Of a stretch of DNA of 5,943 nucleotides, positions 1 through 5,943 are shown piece after piece (the stretch's first letter is position 1; every line of letters begins with the position of its first letter). Under the pieces are notes generated by a model. That model ran no database searches. It was not told the origin of the DNA and saw nothing but the letters and a program-made list of their open reading frames with translations. The DNA is taken from contig CAIKKO010000158.1 in assembly GCA_903828025.1 (NCBI GenBank), forward strand, positions 1-5,943, given 5' to 3'. This stretch comes from an uncultured Sphingomonadales bacterium (GTDB lineage: Bacteria; Pseudomonadota; Alphaproteobacteria; Sphingomonadales; Sphingomonadaceae). The translations under genes were made by a program, and so were the position numbers.

Positions 1-14
1 CAGCCCAAGCATGA
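1..14 (+). CDS. Transposase, extreme 3' end (cut by window start)
   Basis: Only the last three codons (Ala-Gln-Ala) and a TGA stop at 12-14 are present. They match the end of the transposase at 5829-5831. The truncation comes from the window edge and is not evidence of a broken gene. Confidence 0.75.
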
Positions 15-97
15 AGGCTTCCACCGCTTCGATAAGCGCGGCGGCGGCACACGACAGTCGCCGTCGCACAATCGAAAAATAGTTCAGTTCCAGCGCC

Positions 98-122
98 CTA
101 CACCCACCCGCGCACAGGTCTC
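98..122 (-). repeat. Right terminal inverted repeat of the IS, left copy
   Basis: Read on the minus strand it begins GAGACCTGTGCGCGGGTGGG and is 25 bp long. It equals the left inverted repeat at 4819-4843 and the other right repeat at 5915-5939. It is followed outward by CTAG at 123-126, the target-site sequence. Confidence 0.9.
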
Positions 123-126
123 CTAG
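123..126. repeat. CTAG target-site sequence beside the IS right end
   Basis: CTAG lies immediately outside the terminal inverted repeat, as expected for an IS5-type element that duplicates a YTAR tetranucleotide. CTAG also flanks the other IS end (4815-4818). Because the element appears to choose this palindromic tetramer, matching CTAG on both sides does not prove a single insertion event. Confidence 0.7.
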
Positions 127-146
127 CGAAGTGAAACGACCGGTAT

Positions 147-815
147 TCAAGCGCAGCGGAGCAAAATGGCCAAGGTCTGCTCAGGCTGGTCGCCCATCAC
201 ATCGTGGCCGGCATTGGCCTCATGGTATTCCCAGCCTGCCTCGGTGGTGACTCGCGCCACGAAGCGGCGGAAGGGTGTCGGTTCCCACGCATTGCCGAAA
301 ACATAGATGCGGCGCCCGACTTTGGCTTCCTCGCCCGAAAAGCGCACGGCTTCAAGCATCGTGAGCAGAGGATGCGCCGAGAGACCGGGGTGCTCCAACC
401 CCGGGAGCGGCGCGACTGCACCGGGGGTGAATTTCTGGCTGCCGATATAGTGGGCATGCTCCCACTCACCGGTCAGGTCCCACAACGATTGGCCGTCCTC
501 CGGCAAGAAGGCATCGAGATAGATGAGCGCATCTATCCGCGCGCCGAGCCGGGTCGCCACGCCGGTCACGATCATGCCGCCATAGGAATGGCCCGCCAGC
601 ACGAACCGCTCGAAACCCGCCTCCGCGATCTGCGCGCAGACATCGTCGATGTGCGTGGTCAGCGTGATGCCGGGGTGGAACTCACTTTGCCGCGTACCCA
701 GCCCGGTCAGCTGCACCACGACAACGCGGTGACCTGCGGTGCGCAGATCGGCCGCGAGTCGGTCATAACCCCAGCCACCGCCCCATGCGCCGTGAACGAG
801 AACGTAGTCCGTCAT
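147..815 (-). CDS. Alpha/beta-fold hydrolase, putative small-molecule esterase
   Basis: This 222-aa cytoplasmic protein has no signal peptide or membrane segment. Visible features of the alpha/beta hydrolase fold are an N-terminal VLVHGAWGGG oxyanion strand-loop (about residues 5-14), a GHSYGG nucleophile elbow with Ser77, a YLDAF segment (99-103), and a late NAGHDVMGDQP segment with His204. The layout resembles the EstC/plant methylesterase and hydroxynitrile-lyase branch. The acid of the triad is not clear: the usual Asp region reads GNAWEPTP, where Glu178 is the nearest candidate. The ATG overlaps the metF TGA as ATGA (812-815), so translation is probably coupled and the gene is the last of a ligM-metF-hydrolase operon. 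The stop is 20 bp inside the CTAG flank, so the IS has not truncated it. Substrate is unknown; hydrolysis of an aromatic ester would fit the neighbourhood but is only inference. Confidence 0.85.
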   Translation of the reverse strand: MTDYVLVHGAWGGGWGYDRLAADLRTAGHRVVVVQLTGLGTRQSEFHPGITLTTHIDDVCAQIAEAGFERFVLAGHSYGGMIVTGVATRLGARIDALIYLDAFLPEDGQSLWDLTGEWEHAHYIGSQKFTPGAVAPLPGLEHPGLSAHPLLTMLEAVRFSGEEAKVGRRIYVFGNAWEPTPFRRFVARVTTEAGWEYHEANAGHDVMGDQPEQTLAILLRCA

Positions 816-1693
816 GCCGCAATTCCGTGCTTCTTGTTATAGCCGTGCACCCATTCGAGCGTCTTCACCATCCCGCCGAACGGATAGAAGTGCAGCCGCA
901 CCCGGCCATGCTGCGGGCCCAGCCCTGCAGCAAAAGCATCGACCAGCTTGTCCGGCCCGGCGCTGCCGAGCAGGTTCGTGACCGAAATGCCGTACTTGCG
1001 CAGCACCGAGGTCGAAGCCCCCACGCCGCAGCGCGCGGCGAAGGCGAGCAGGCGCTTGATCCCCGCAGGCCCCGGCACGCCGATCCGCACCGGCGCGTCA
1101 ATGCCCAGCGCGCGCAGCTTAAGGAGCCAGTGCAGAAACGCGTCCGGATCAAAGCCGAACTGCGTCACGATCAGCGGCGCCATGCCGCGCGCTTCGATAT
1201 CGGCTACCTTTTTCACCAGCACATCCCAGCATTCCTGCTCGGTCATGTTGGGGTGGCCATCCGGATGCCCGCCGATGCCGATGGCCTTGATCCCGCTGCG
1301 CTCGAACGCGCCCGTGGCGATCAGCGCCGAAGTGTCGAAATAGGGCCCGACCGGCGCGGGCGGATCGCCCGCCACGATAAAGGCGCGCTGCACGCCGGCC
1401 TGTTCGACCACGGCTTTGAGATAACCCTCGAAATCGTCTTCCGACGTGATCCGGCGCGCGGAGAAATGCGGCATCGGCTCGAAGCCCAGCTCGCGCACCG
1501 CGACCGTGGCCTTGACCCGCGCGGCCACATTCTCGCCCGGAAGGAACGTCACCGCAATCGGAGTCTCAACGGGGATCAGCGGCGCGGCCTCGCGAAGCGA
1601 AGCCTCGTCCTTGGCAGTCATTTCAAGGCTGAAGCCGTCGGTGATCCCGAGCGGCGGCTTGTCCCAGTTGGGATGGATCAGTGCTGCGGCCAT
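812..1693 (-). CDS. metF: Methylenetetrahydrofolate reductase (MetF-like), linked to LigM
   Basis: A 293-aa soluble protein, close to the usual single-domain bacterial MetF length (about 296 aa in E. coli). MetF is an FAD-dependent (beta/alpha)8 enzyme interconverting 5,10-methylene-THF and 5-methyl-THF. Recognisable parts are FSLEMT with Glu24 (position of the catalytic Glu), VAGDPPAPVG with Asp110 (the folate/FAD Asp region), GGHPDGHP (141-148), IVTQFGFD (175-182), the VRIGVPGP strand (202-209) and a C-terminal LHFYPFGG. It is a divergent MetF. Next to ligM its likely role is oxidising the 5-methyl-THF produced by demethylation. In Sphingobium SYK-6 a metF is likewise reported beside ligM. 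The ATG at 1693 fits the family N-terminus, but the Shine-Dalgarno is weak; an in-frame GTG at 1714 is possible. Its stop overlaps the hydrolase start. It is separated from ligM by 146 bp of palindromic repeat, so co-transcription is likely but unproven. Confidence 0.9.
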   Translation of the reverse strand: MAAALIHPNWDKPPLGITDGFSLEMTAKDEASLREAAPLIPVETPIAVTFLPGENVAARVKATVAVRELGFEPMPHFSARRITSEDDFEGYLKAVVEQAGVQRAFIVAGDPPAPVGPYFDTSALIATGAFERSGIKAIGIGGHPDGHPNMTEQECWDVLVKKVADIEARGMAPLIVTQFGFDPDAFLHWLLKLRALGIDAPVRIGVPGPAGIKRLLAFAARCGVGASTSVLRKYGISVTNLLGSAGPDKLVDAFAAGLGPQHGRVRLHFYPFGGMVKTLEWVHGYNKKHGIAA

Positions 1694-1839
1694 AAGCTGC
1701 GGTCCACAAGTCACGCGAACCGGCTCCGCCCCCGGTCGGGGGAGGTTGGGTGGGGGTGCGCGGCGCGTGCAGGAAAGGTCGAACCCCCTCCCCCAACCCC
1801 TCCCCTCCGGGAGGGGGGCCAAGAGCCCGCTTGCGGTGC
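1694..1839. repeat. GC-rich palindromic repeat between metF and ligM (REP-like)
   Basis: The 146-bp gap holds no convincing gene. It carries nested G/C-tract inverted repeats: CCCCC (1729-1733) with GGGGG (1738-1742); a G-tract block at 1738-1756 opposite a C-tract block at 1784-1805; and a compact hairpin with arms 1800-1807 and 1811-1818 around CCTCCGGGAGG. The motif CCCAACCC inside the C-rich half recurs at 4366-4374 in the purU/VOC gap, in the same C-rich setting. In ligM-metF mRNA these hairpins could cause attenuation, stabilise the 3' end or mark a processing site. There is no T-tract, so a classical terminator is not supported. Confidence 0.7.
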
Positions 1840-3364
<1,525 letters not shown>

Positions 3365-3396
3365 CTAAGGGGCCTGCGGCAGAGCAACGACTGACC

Positions 3397-3404
3397 GGGA
3401 GAGA
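3397..3404 (+). promoter_or_regulatory. Ribosome binding site of purU
   Basis: GGGAGAGA lies 4 bases before the ATG at 3409. It is the same octamer at the same spacing as that before ligM, suggesting matched translation of the two divergent genes. Confidence 0.7.
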
Positions 3405-3408
3405 TTGA

Positions 3409-4263
3409 ATGACTGCACCGCTGATCTTGACGCTGTCCTGCGTGGACAAGCCCGGAATCGTCGCCCGGGTTACCGGCAATCTCTATGAGGCCGGCGCCAA
3501 TATCCTTGAGGCCCAACAATTCGATGATACTGAAAGCGGCCGCTTTTTCATGCGCGTGGTGCTCGATCCGGGCTCAGGCAACGGCGAGACGCTGCGCAGC
3601 GCTTTCGCGCCCGTAGCCGAACAGTTCGGCATGGAATGGACGCTTCGGGATAGCGCGCACAAGCGCCGCACCGTGCTGATGGTCAGCAAGTTCGATCACT
3701 GCCTTGGCGATCTGCTTTACCGCACCCGCATCGGCGAGCTGCCGATGGACGTCGTCGCGATCATCGGCAACCACCCCAAGGAAGCGCTCAACATCACGCT
3801 GCTCGGCGATGTACCTTATCACCACCTTCCGATCACCAAGGACACCAAGCCGCAGCAGGAAGCGCAAGTGAAGGCCATCGTGACCGAGACCGGCGCGGAG
3901 CTCGTCGTGCTGGCGCGCTACATGCAGATCCTTTCGGACGACATGGCCTCGTTCCTCAACGGCAAGTGCATCAATATCCACCACTCGTTCCTGCCGAGCT
4001 TCAAGGGCGCCAAGCCCTATCATCAAGCCCACGCGCGCGGCGTGAAGATGATCGGCGCGACCGGCCACTATGTCACGACCGACCTCGACGAAGGCACGAT
4101 CATCCATCAGGATGTGGAAACCGTGACCCATGCAGACACGCCGGACGATCTGGTGCGCAAGGGCCGCGATGTGGAACGCCGCGTGCTGGCCGAAGCGGTG
4201 CGCCTGCACCTCGAAGACCGCGCGCTGCTCAATGGCACCAAGACGGTGGTGTTCAAGAGCTGA
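3409..4263 (+). CDS. purU: Formyltetrahydrofolate deformylase
   Basis: PurU hydrolyses 10-formyl-THF to THF and formate in the cytoplasm. The protein is 284 aa, near the 280 aa of E. coli PurU, with the expected two parts. An N-terminal ACT domain (about residues 5-80, starting LTLSCVDKPGIVARV) is the usual regulatory domain. A C-terminal formyltransferase-fold domain (about 87-275) holds the catalytic signature NIHHSFLPSFKGAKPYHQA, with Asn189 and His191, and GATGHYVTTDLDEG, with Asp227. The start is supported by GGGAGAGA. It diverges from ligM and shares the regulatory region, so here it likely completes the path methyl-THF, methylene-THF, formyl-THF, formate and returns THF for further demethylation. 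In other bacteria PurU supplies formate for purine synthesis; that housekeeping role is less likely in this context. No lesions were seen. Confidence 0.95.
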   Translation: MTAPLILTLSCVDKPGIVARVTGNLYEAGANILEAQQFDDTESGRFFMRVVLDPGSGNGETLRSAFAPVAEQFGMEWTLRDSAHKRRTVLMVSKFDHCLGDLLYRTRIGELPMDVVAIIGNHPKEALNITLLGDVPYHHLPITKDTKPQQEAQVKAIVTETGAELVVLARYMQILSDDMASFLNGKCINIHHSFLPSFKGAKPYHQAHARGVKMIGATGHYVTTDLDEGTIIHQDVETVTHADTPDDLVRKGRDVERRVLAEAVRLHLEDRALLNGTKTVVFKS

Positions 4264-4273
4264 TTTTCGCTTG

Positions 4274-4295
4274 CTCTCACCCCTTCAGGGGAGAG
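4274..4295 (+). terminator. Possible purU transcription terminator hairpin
   Basis: CTCT plus CCCC pairs with GGGG plus AGAG around a TTCA loop, with a two-base bulge, starting 10 bases after the purU stop. There is no following T-run, so intrinsic termination is weakly supported; it may simply be part of the repeat. Confidence 0.3.
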
Positions 4296-4371
4296 ATACG
4301 GAGGCTTGCGAGCTTGCTCGTTAGCCGCAGTTGAGAGGGGCACGGGCGCTGCGTACAGTCCCCTCTCCCAA

Positions 4372-4395
4372 CCCACTCCCCTCAAGGGGAGTGGG
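4372..4395 (+). other. Perfect 10-bp stem-loop upstream of the VOC gene
   Basis: CCCACTCCCC-TCAA-GGGGAGTGGG ends 21 bases before the VOC ATG and 6 bases before its GAGAGAG ribosome site. It could stop transcription coming from purU, or affect translation of the VOC gene. The following CTTTAT is too short for a good terminator tail. Confidence 0.55.
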
Positions 4396-4416
4396 CTTTA
4401 TGAGAGAGATGCTCCC

Positions 4417-4818
4417 ATGCACGTCAACGCGCTCGATCATGTCAATATCATCACCGACAAGCTGGGCGAGACGGCGGATTTCTACGCCGCCCTGCTCAAT
4501 CTCGAGCGCCGCGACGCGCCTGCGCCGCTGACGCCTGCCAACGCGCAGTGGATGTATGACGCGGGCGGCAAAGCCATTGTCCACATCAACTCGGTCGATT
4601 GCCCCCGCGCCTTCGACCGCACGGTGGAGCCCGGCGCGCTGACCGGCGCGATCCACCATGTCGCGCTCAACTGCAGCGGCTATGACGAGGTGACGCACCG
4701 GATCGAGGCGATGGGGCTGCCGCACCAGATCAATACGGTCGAGTCCATCGGACTGCGCCAGATCTTCACCACCGATCCAAACAATGTGCTGCTGGAGCTC
4801 AATTTCTTCGGAGCCTAG
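4417..4818 (+). CDS. VOC (glyoxalase/dioxygenase-fold) family protein
   Basis: A 133-aa soluble protein with the paired beta-alpha-beta-beta-beta modules of the vicinal oxygen chelate superfamily. The first module opens with ALDHVNIITDKLGETADFYAALLNLE and the second with IHHVALNC, ending TDPNNVLLELNF. Likely metal ligands at the family positions are His8, His56, His81 (or His80) and Glu127. Members include glyoxalase I, extradiol dioxygenases, fosfomycin-resistance proteins and isomerases; motifs alone do not identify the substrate. The length suits a single-domain homodimer. The ATG at 4417 is chosen because GAGAGAG lies 8 bases upstream and the family N-terminus begins there; earlier in-frame starts run through the palindromes. 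It follows purU in the same direction. Its TAG stop lies inside the CTAG target of the IS, so the insertion did not alter the protein. A role with aromatic compounds is inference. Confidence 0.85.
   Translation: MHVNALDHVNIITDKLGETADFYAALLNLERRDAPAPLTPANAQWMYDAGGKAIVHINSVDCPRAFDRTVEPGALTGAIHHVALNCSGYDEVTHRIEAMGLPHQINTVESIGLRQIFTTDPNNVLLELNFFGA
4815..4818. repeat. CTAG target-site sequence beside the IS left end
   Basis: CTAG directly precedes the left terminal inverted repeat, and its last three bases are the stop codon of the VOC gene. The matching CTAG is at 5940-5943. Confidence 0.75.
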
Positions 4819-4843
4819 GAGACCTGTGCGCGGGTGGGTGTAG
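4819..4843 (+). repeat. Left terminal inverted repeat of the IS
   Basis: Begins GAGACCTGTGCGCGGGTGGG and runs 25 bp before diverging from the right end (A at 4844 against G). With the flanking CTAG the symmetric match is 29 bp. It also supplies the first bases of TAGACA (4841-4846), a possible transposase -35 hexamer without a good -10. Confidence 0.92.
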
Positions 4844-4880
4844 ACATAGGCGTTTATTGTTGATTCTATGGTCTTTCCGA

Positions 4881-4889
4881 AGAGGAGGG
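4881..4889 (+). promoter_or_regulatory. Strong ribosome binding site of the transposase
   Basis: AGAGGAGGG contains a full Shine-Dalgarno core (AGGAGG, 4883-4888) seven bases before GTG 4896-4898. It decides the start in favour of this GTG over the TTG codons at 4857 and 4860. Confidence 0.75.
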
Positions 4890-4895
4890 CTGGAC

Positions 4896-5831
4896 GTGGC
4901 GCATCGTTCGATTGGTCAGGAGCGGTTCGGTTTTGCTGGGCGCATGAAGTCCGCATCGTCGCTTGACGCCCTTGCTGCGCTGATCGATTGGAGCCCGGTC
5001 GCGGCGCTTCTTGATCCGCTCTATCCGGCGGCCAAGGGCGAACCCGCCTGGCCGCCGATGGCGATGTTCAAAGCCCTAATTCTGTCGATCTGGTACGACC
5101 TGTCCGACGTAAAGCTGGCCGAGGCGCTCGACGATCGAGCGTCCTTTCGCCGTTTCTGCGGGTTTTCCGCGAATGAAGGGACGCCCGAGCGCACTGCCTT
5201 CGTCAGGTATCGCCGGCTGTTGGTTGCGCACAAGCTTGATCGGTCGCTGTTTGAAACGGTGACCGCGCAGCTCAAATCAAAGGCGGTGACGGTCAAGATC
5301 GGTACGCTGGTCGATGCGACCATCATCTCGTCCGCCAGCGAAGACGATGACGAAGCGCGGTGGGTAAAGCATAAGGGAAAGCGGGCTGTTCATGGCTTCA
5401 AGGCCCATGTTGGTGCCGACGCCGATACGGCATTGGTCGAGGAAGTGTCGGTCACATCCGCCAATATCAATGATGGCAGAGCTGGTCCCGAAGCGTTGCC
5501 CGACAATCCCGGTGAGGTGTTTGCCGACAGCGCCTATCGGGGCAATCACTTCCGTGACGCCGTGCGTGCAAAGGGTGGCATACCGCGGATCGTCGCCACC
5601 GGCATGTGGGGCCGCGACGAAGCCGAAACGCTGCGCAAGCTCCATGAATGGAACCAACCGATCCATCGCGTGCGCGGCCGGATCGAGAAGATCTTCGGGA
5701 CATGGAAGCGGTGCTATGGACTGAGCCGAATGCGATGGCGAGGTCTCGCCAAAGCCGCCGTCCAGGTCCACCTCACCGCAATCGCCTACAACCTCAAACG
5801 CACCATGAACATTCTCGCAGCCCAAGCATGA
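4896..5831 (+). CDS. IS5-family DDE transposase
   Basis: The 311-aa protein catalyses cut-and-paste movement of the element by binding its inverted repeats. An N-terminal DUF772-type region spans about residues 35-110 (PLYPAAKGEP, then IWYDLSDVKLAEALDDRASFRRF). The RNase H-like catalytic domain follows, with Asp140 in GTLVDATII, Asp211 in VFADSAYRG and Glu264 in RVRGRIEKIFG, the complete DDE triad with the R-x-x-E-K signature. The start is the GTG after AGAGGAGGG; a TTG-initiated form from 4857 would add 13 residues. There is no frameshift, so unlike some IS5-family members it needs no programmed slippage. About 83 bp of non-coding tail separate the stop from the right inverted repeat. All catalytic residues are present, so activity is plausible. 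Confidence 0.94.
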   Translation: MAHRSIGQERFGFAGRMKSASSLDALAALIDWSPVAALLDPLYPAAKGEPAWPPMAMFKALILSIWYDLSDVKLAEALDDRASFRRFCGFSANEGTPERTAFVRYRRLLVAHKLDRSLFETVTAQLKSKAVTVKIGTLVDATIISSASEDDDEARWVKHKGKRAVHGFKAHVGADADTALVEEVSVTSANINDGRAGPEALPDNPGEVFADSAYRGNHFRDAVRAKGGIPRIVATGMWGRDEAETLRKLHEWNQPIHRVRGRIEKIFGTWKRCYGLSRMRWRGLAKAAVQVHLTAIAYNLKRTMNILAAQA

Positions 5832-5914
5832 AGGCTTCCACCGCTTCGATAAGCGCGGCGGCGGCACACGACAGTCGCCGTCGCACAATCGAAAAATAGT
5901 TCAGTTCCAGCGCC

Positions 5915-5939
5915 CTACACCCACCCGCGCACAGGTCTC
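5915..5939 (-). repeat. Right terminal inverted repeat of the IS
   Basis: On the minus strand it matches the left repeat at all 25 positions, beginning GAGACCTGTGCGCGGGTGGG. Between the transposase stop and this repeat there is only a short AT-poor tail with a weak CGCTT-CGAT-AAGCG stem (5842-5855 region). Confidence 0.92.
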
Positions 5940-5943
5940 CTAG
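5940..5943. repeat. CTAG target-site sequence beside the IS right end
   Basis: CTAG immediately follows the right inverted repeat and equals the CTAG at 4815-4818, consistent with a 4-bp target duplication. It is the last sequence in the window. Confidence 0.75.

Larger units (their letters stand above)
1..122 (+). mobile_element. Right end of an IS5-family insertion sequence (partial copy at window edge)
   Basis: This stretch is identical to 5818-5939, the right end of the complete element later in the window. It holds the last transposase codons, about 83 bp of non-coding tail and the 25-bp right terminal inverted repeat. The rest of this copy lies outside the window, or is the same physical copy as the downstream element if the molecule is circular. 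Its orientation matches the downstream copy, so the two could recombine to excise or amplify the DNA between them. Confidence 0.9.
1..126 (+). repeat. 126-bp direct terminal repeat, left copy
   Basis: Bases 1-126 are identical to bases 5818-5943, the last bases of the window. The repeat covers the IS right end plus its CTAG flank. Sequence after it here (CGAAGTG...) leads into the hydrolase gene, while the other copy ends the window. An exact overlap of the two ends is typical of an assembled circular or tandemly repeated molecule. Confidence 0.95.
4264..4416. repeat. Palindrome-rich gap between purU and the VOC gene (REP-like)
   Basis: This 153-bp gap has three successive G/C-tract inverted repeats and no convincing gene. 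They are a stem just after purU (4274-4295), GAGAGGGG (4333-4340) with CCCCTCTC (4360-4367), and a perfect 10-bp stem CCCACTCCCC (4372-4381) with GGGGAGTGGG (4386-4395) around a TCAA loop. The C-rich part with CCCAACCC resembles the repeat in the metF/ligM gap. Such extragenic palindromes are common in sphingomonad-type genomes. Confidence 0.7.
4819..5939 (+). mobile_element. Complete IS5-family insertion sequence, 1,121 bp
   Basis: The element has 25-bp perfect terminal inverted repeats (4819-4843 and 5915-5939), a single uninterrupted DDE transposase, and CTAG on both sides. A 4-bp YTAR-type target, single-ORF transposase with an N-terminal DUF772-like region and length near 1.1-1.2 kb fit the IS5 family (IS5 or IS427 group). 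Its right end is duplicated at 1-122 in the same orientation. The intact gene and perfect repeats suggest it is recent and potentially active. Confidence 0.93.
5818..5943 (+). repeat. 126-bp direct terminal repeat, right copy
   Basis: Identical to 1-126. It runs from the last transposase codons through the right inverted repeat to CTAG, where the window stops. Joining it to the left copy gives a 5,817-bp circle. Confidence 0.95.

Noticed and set aside
204..842. Plus-strand open frame opposite the hydrolase
   Set aside because: It has no recognisable domain, while the minus strand shows the GHSYGG elbow and a coupled start.
3574..4209. Long minus-strand open frame opposite purU
   Set aside because: It is an antisense shadow of a clearly conserved purU in high-GC DNA, with His/Arg/Asp-rich sequence and no recognisable domain.
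4857..4895. TTG start of the transposase adding 13 residues
   Set aside because: The extension covers the ribosome site AGAGGAGGG itself; the GTG at 4896 is better placed.
4321..4956. Minus-strand open frame across the VOC gene and the IS left end
   Set aside because: It crosses the IS boundary and opposes a gene with clear family motifs, so it is a shadow.

Overview
The window suggests an alphaproteobacterium of the Sphingomonadales (Sphingobium/Novosphingobium type). This rests on high GC, GC-rich palindromic intergenic repeats, and a protein closely matching my memory of LigM, the tetrahydrofolate (THF)-dependent vanillate/3-O-methylgallate O-demethylase of Sphingobium sp. SYK-6. No search was run, so genus is inference.

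Layout. 1-126 is the right end of an IS5-family element plus its CTAG flank. Three genes follow on the minus strand, in transcription order ligM (3238 to 1840), metF (1693 to 812) and an alpha/beta hydrolase (815 to 147) that overlaps metF by ATGA. A 170-bp divergent promoter region (3239-3408) carries a 19-bp palindrome placed over promoter-like sequences in both directions. On the plus strand are purU (3409-4263), a small VOC/glyoxalase-fold gene (4417-4818), and a complete 1,121-bp IS5-family element (4819-5939) with CTAG on both sides. The gaps metF/ligM and purU/VOC hold related GC-rich palindromic repeats.

The genes form a one-carbon module. LigM moves an aryl methyl group to THF, giving 5-methyl-THF. 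MetF can oxidise this to 5,10-methylene-THF. A FolD-type enzyme, not in this window, would give 10-formyl-THF, and PurU would release formate and regenerate THF. The hydrolase and VOC protein have no assignable substrate; position suggests co-inheritance with the module.

Two points stand out. First, bases 1-126 and 5818-5943 are identical and in the same orientation, and the window ends exactly at the IS target-site sequence. This is what a 5,817-bp circle or tandem unit with one IS copy per module would produce (a translocatable unit or IS-mediated amplification), though a composite transposon with two direct IS copies also fits. Second, ligM carries a one-base frameshift in a G4 run that separates the catalytic tyrosine from the N-terminal substrate-binding residues; it is either a sequence error or a real inactivation.
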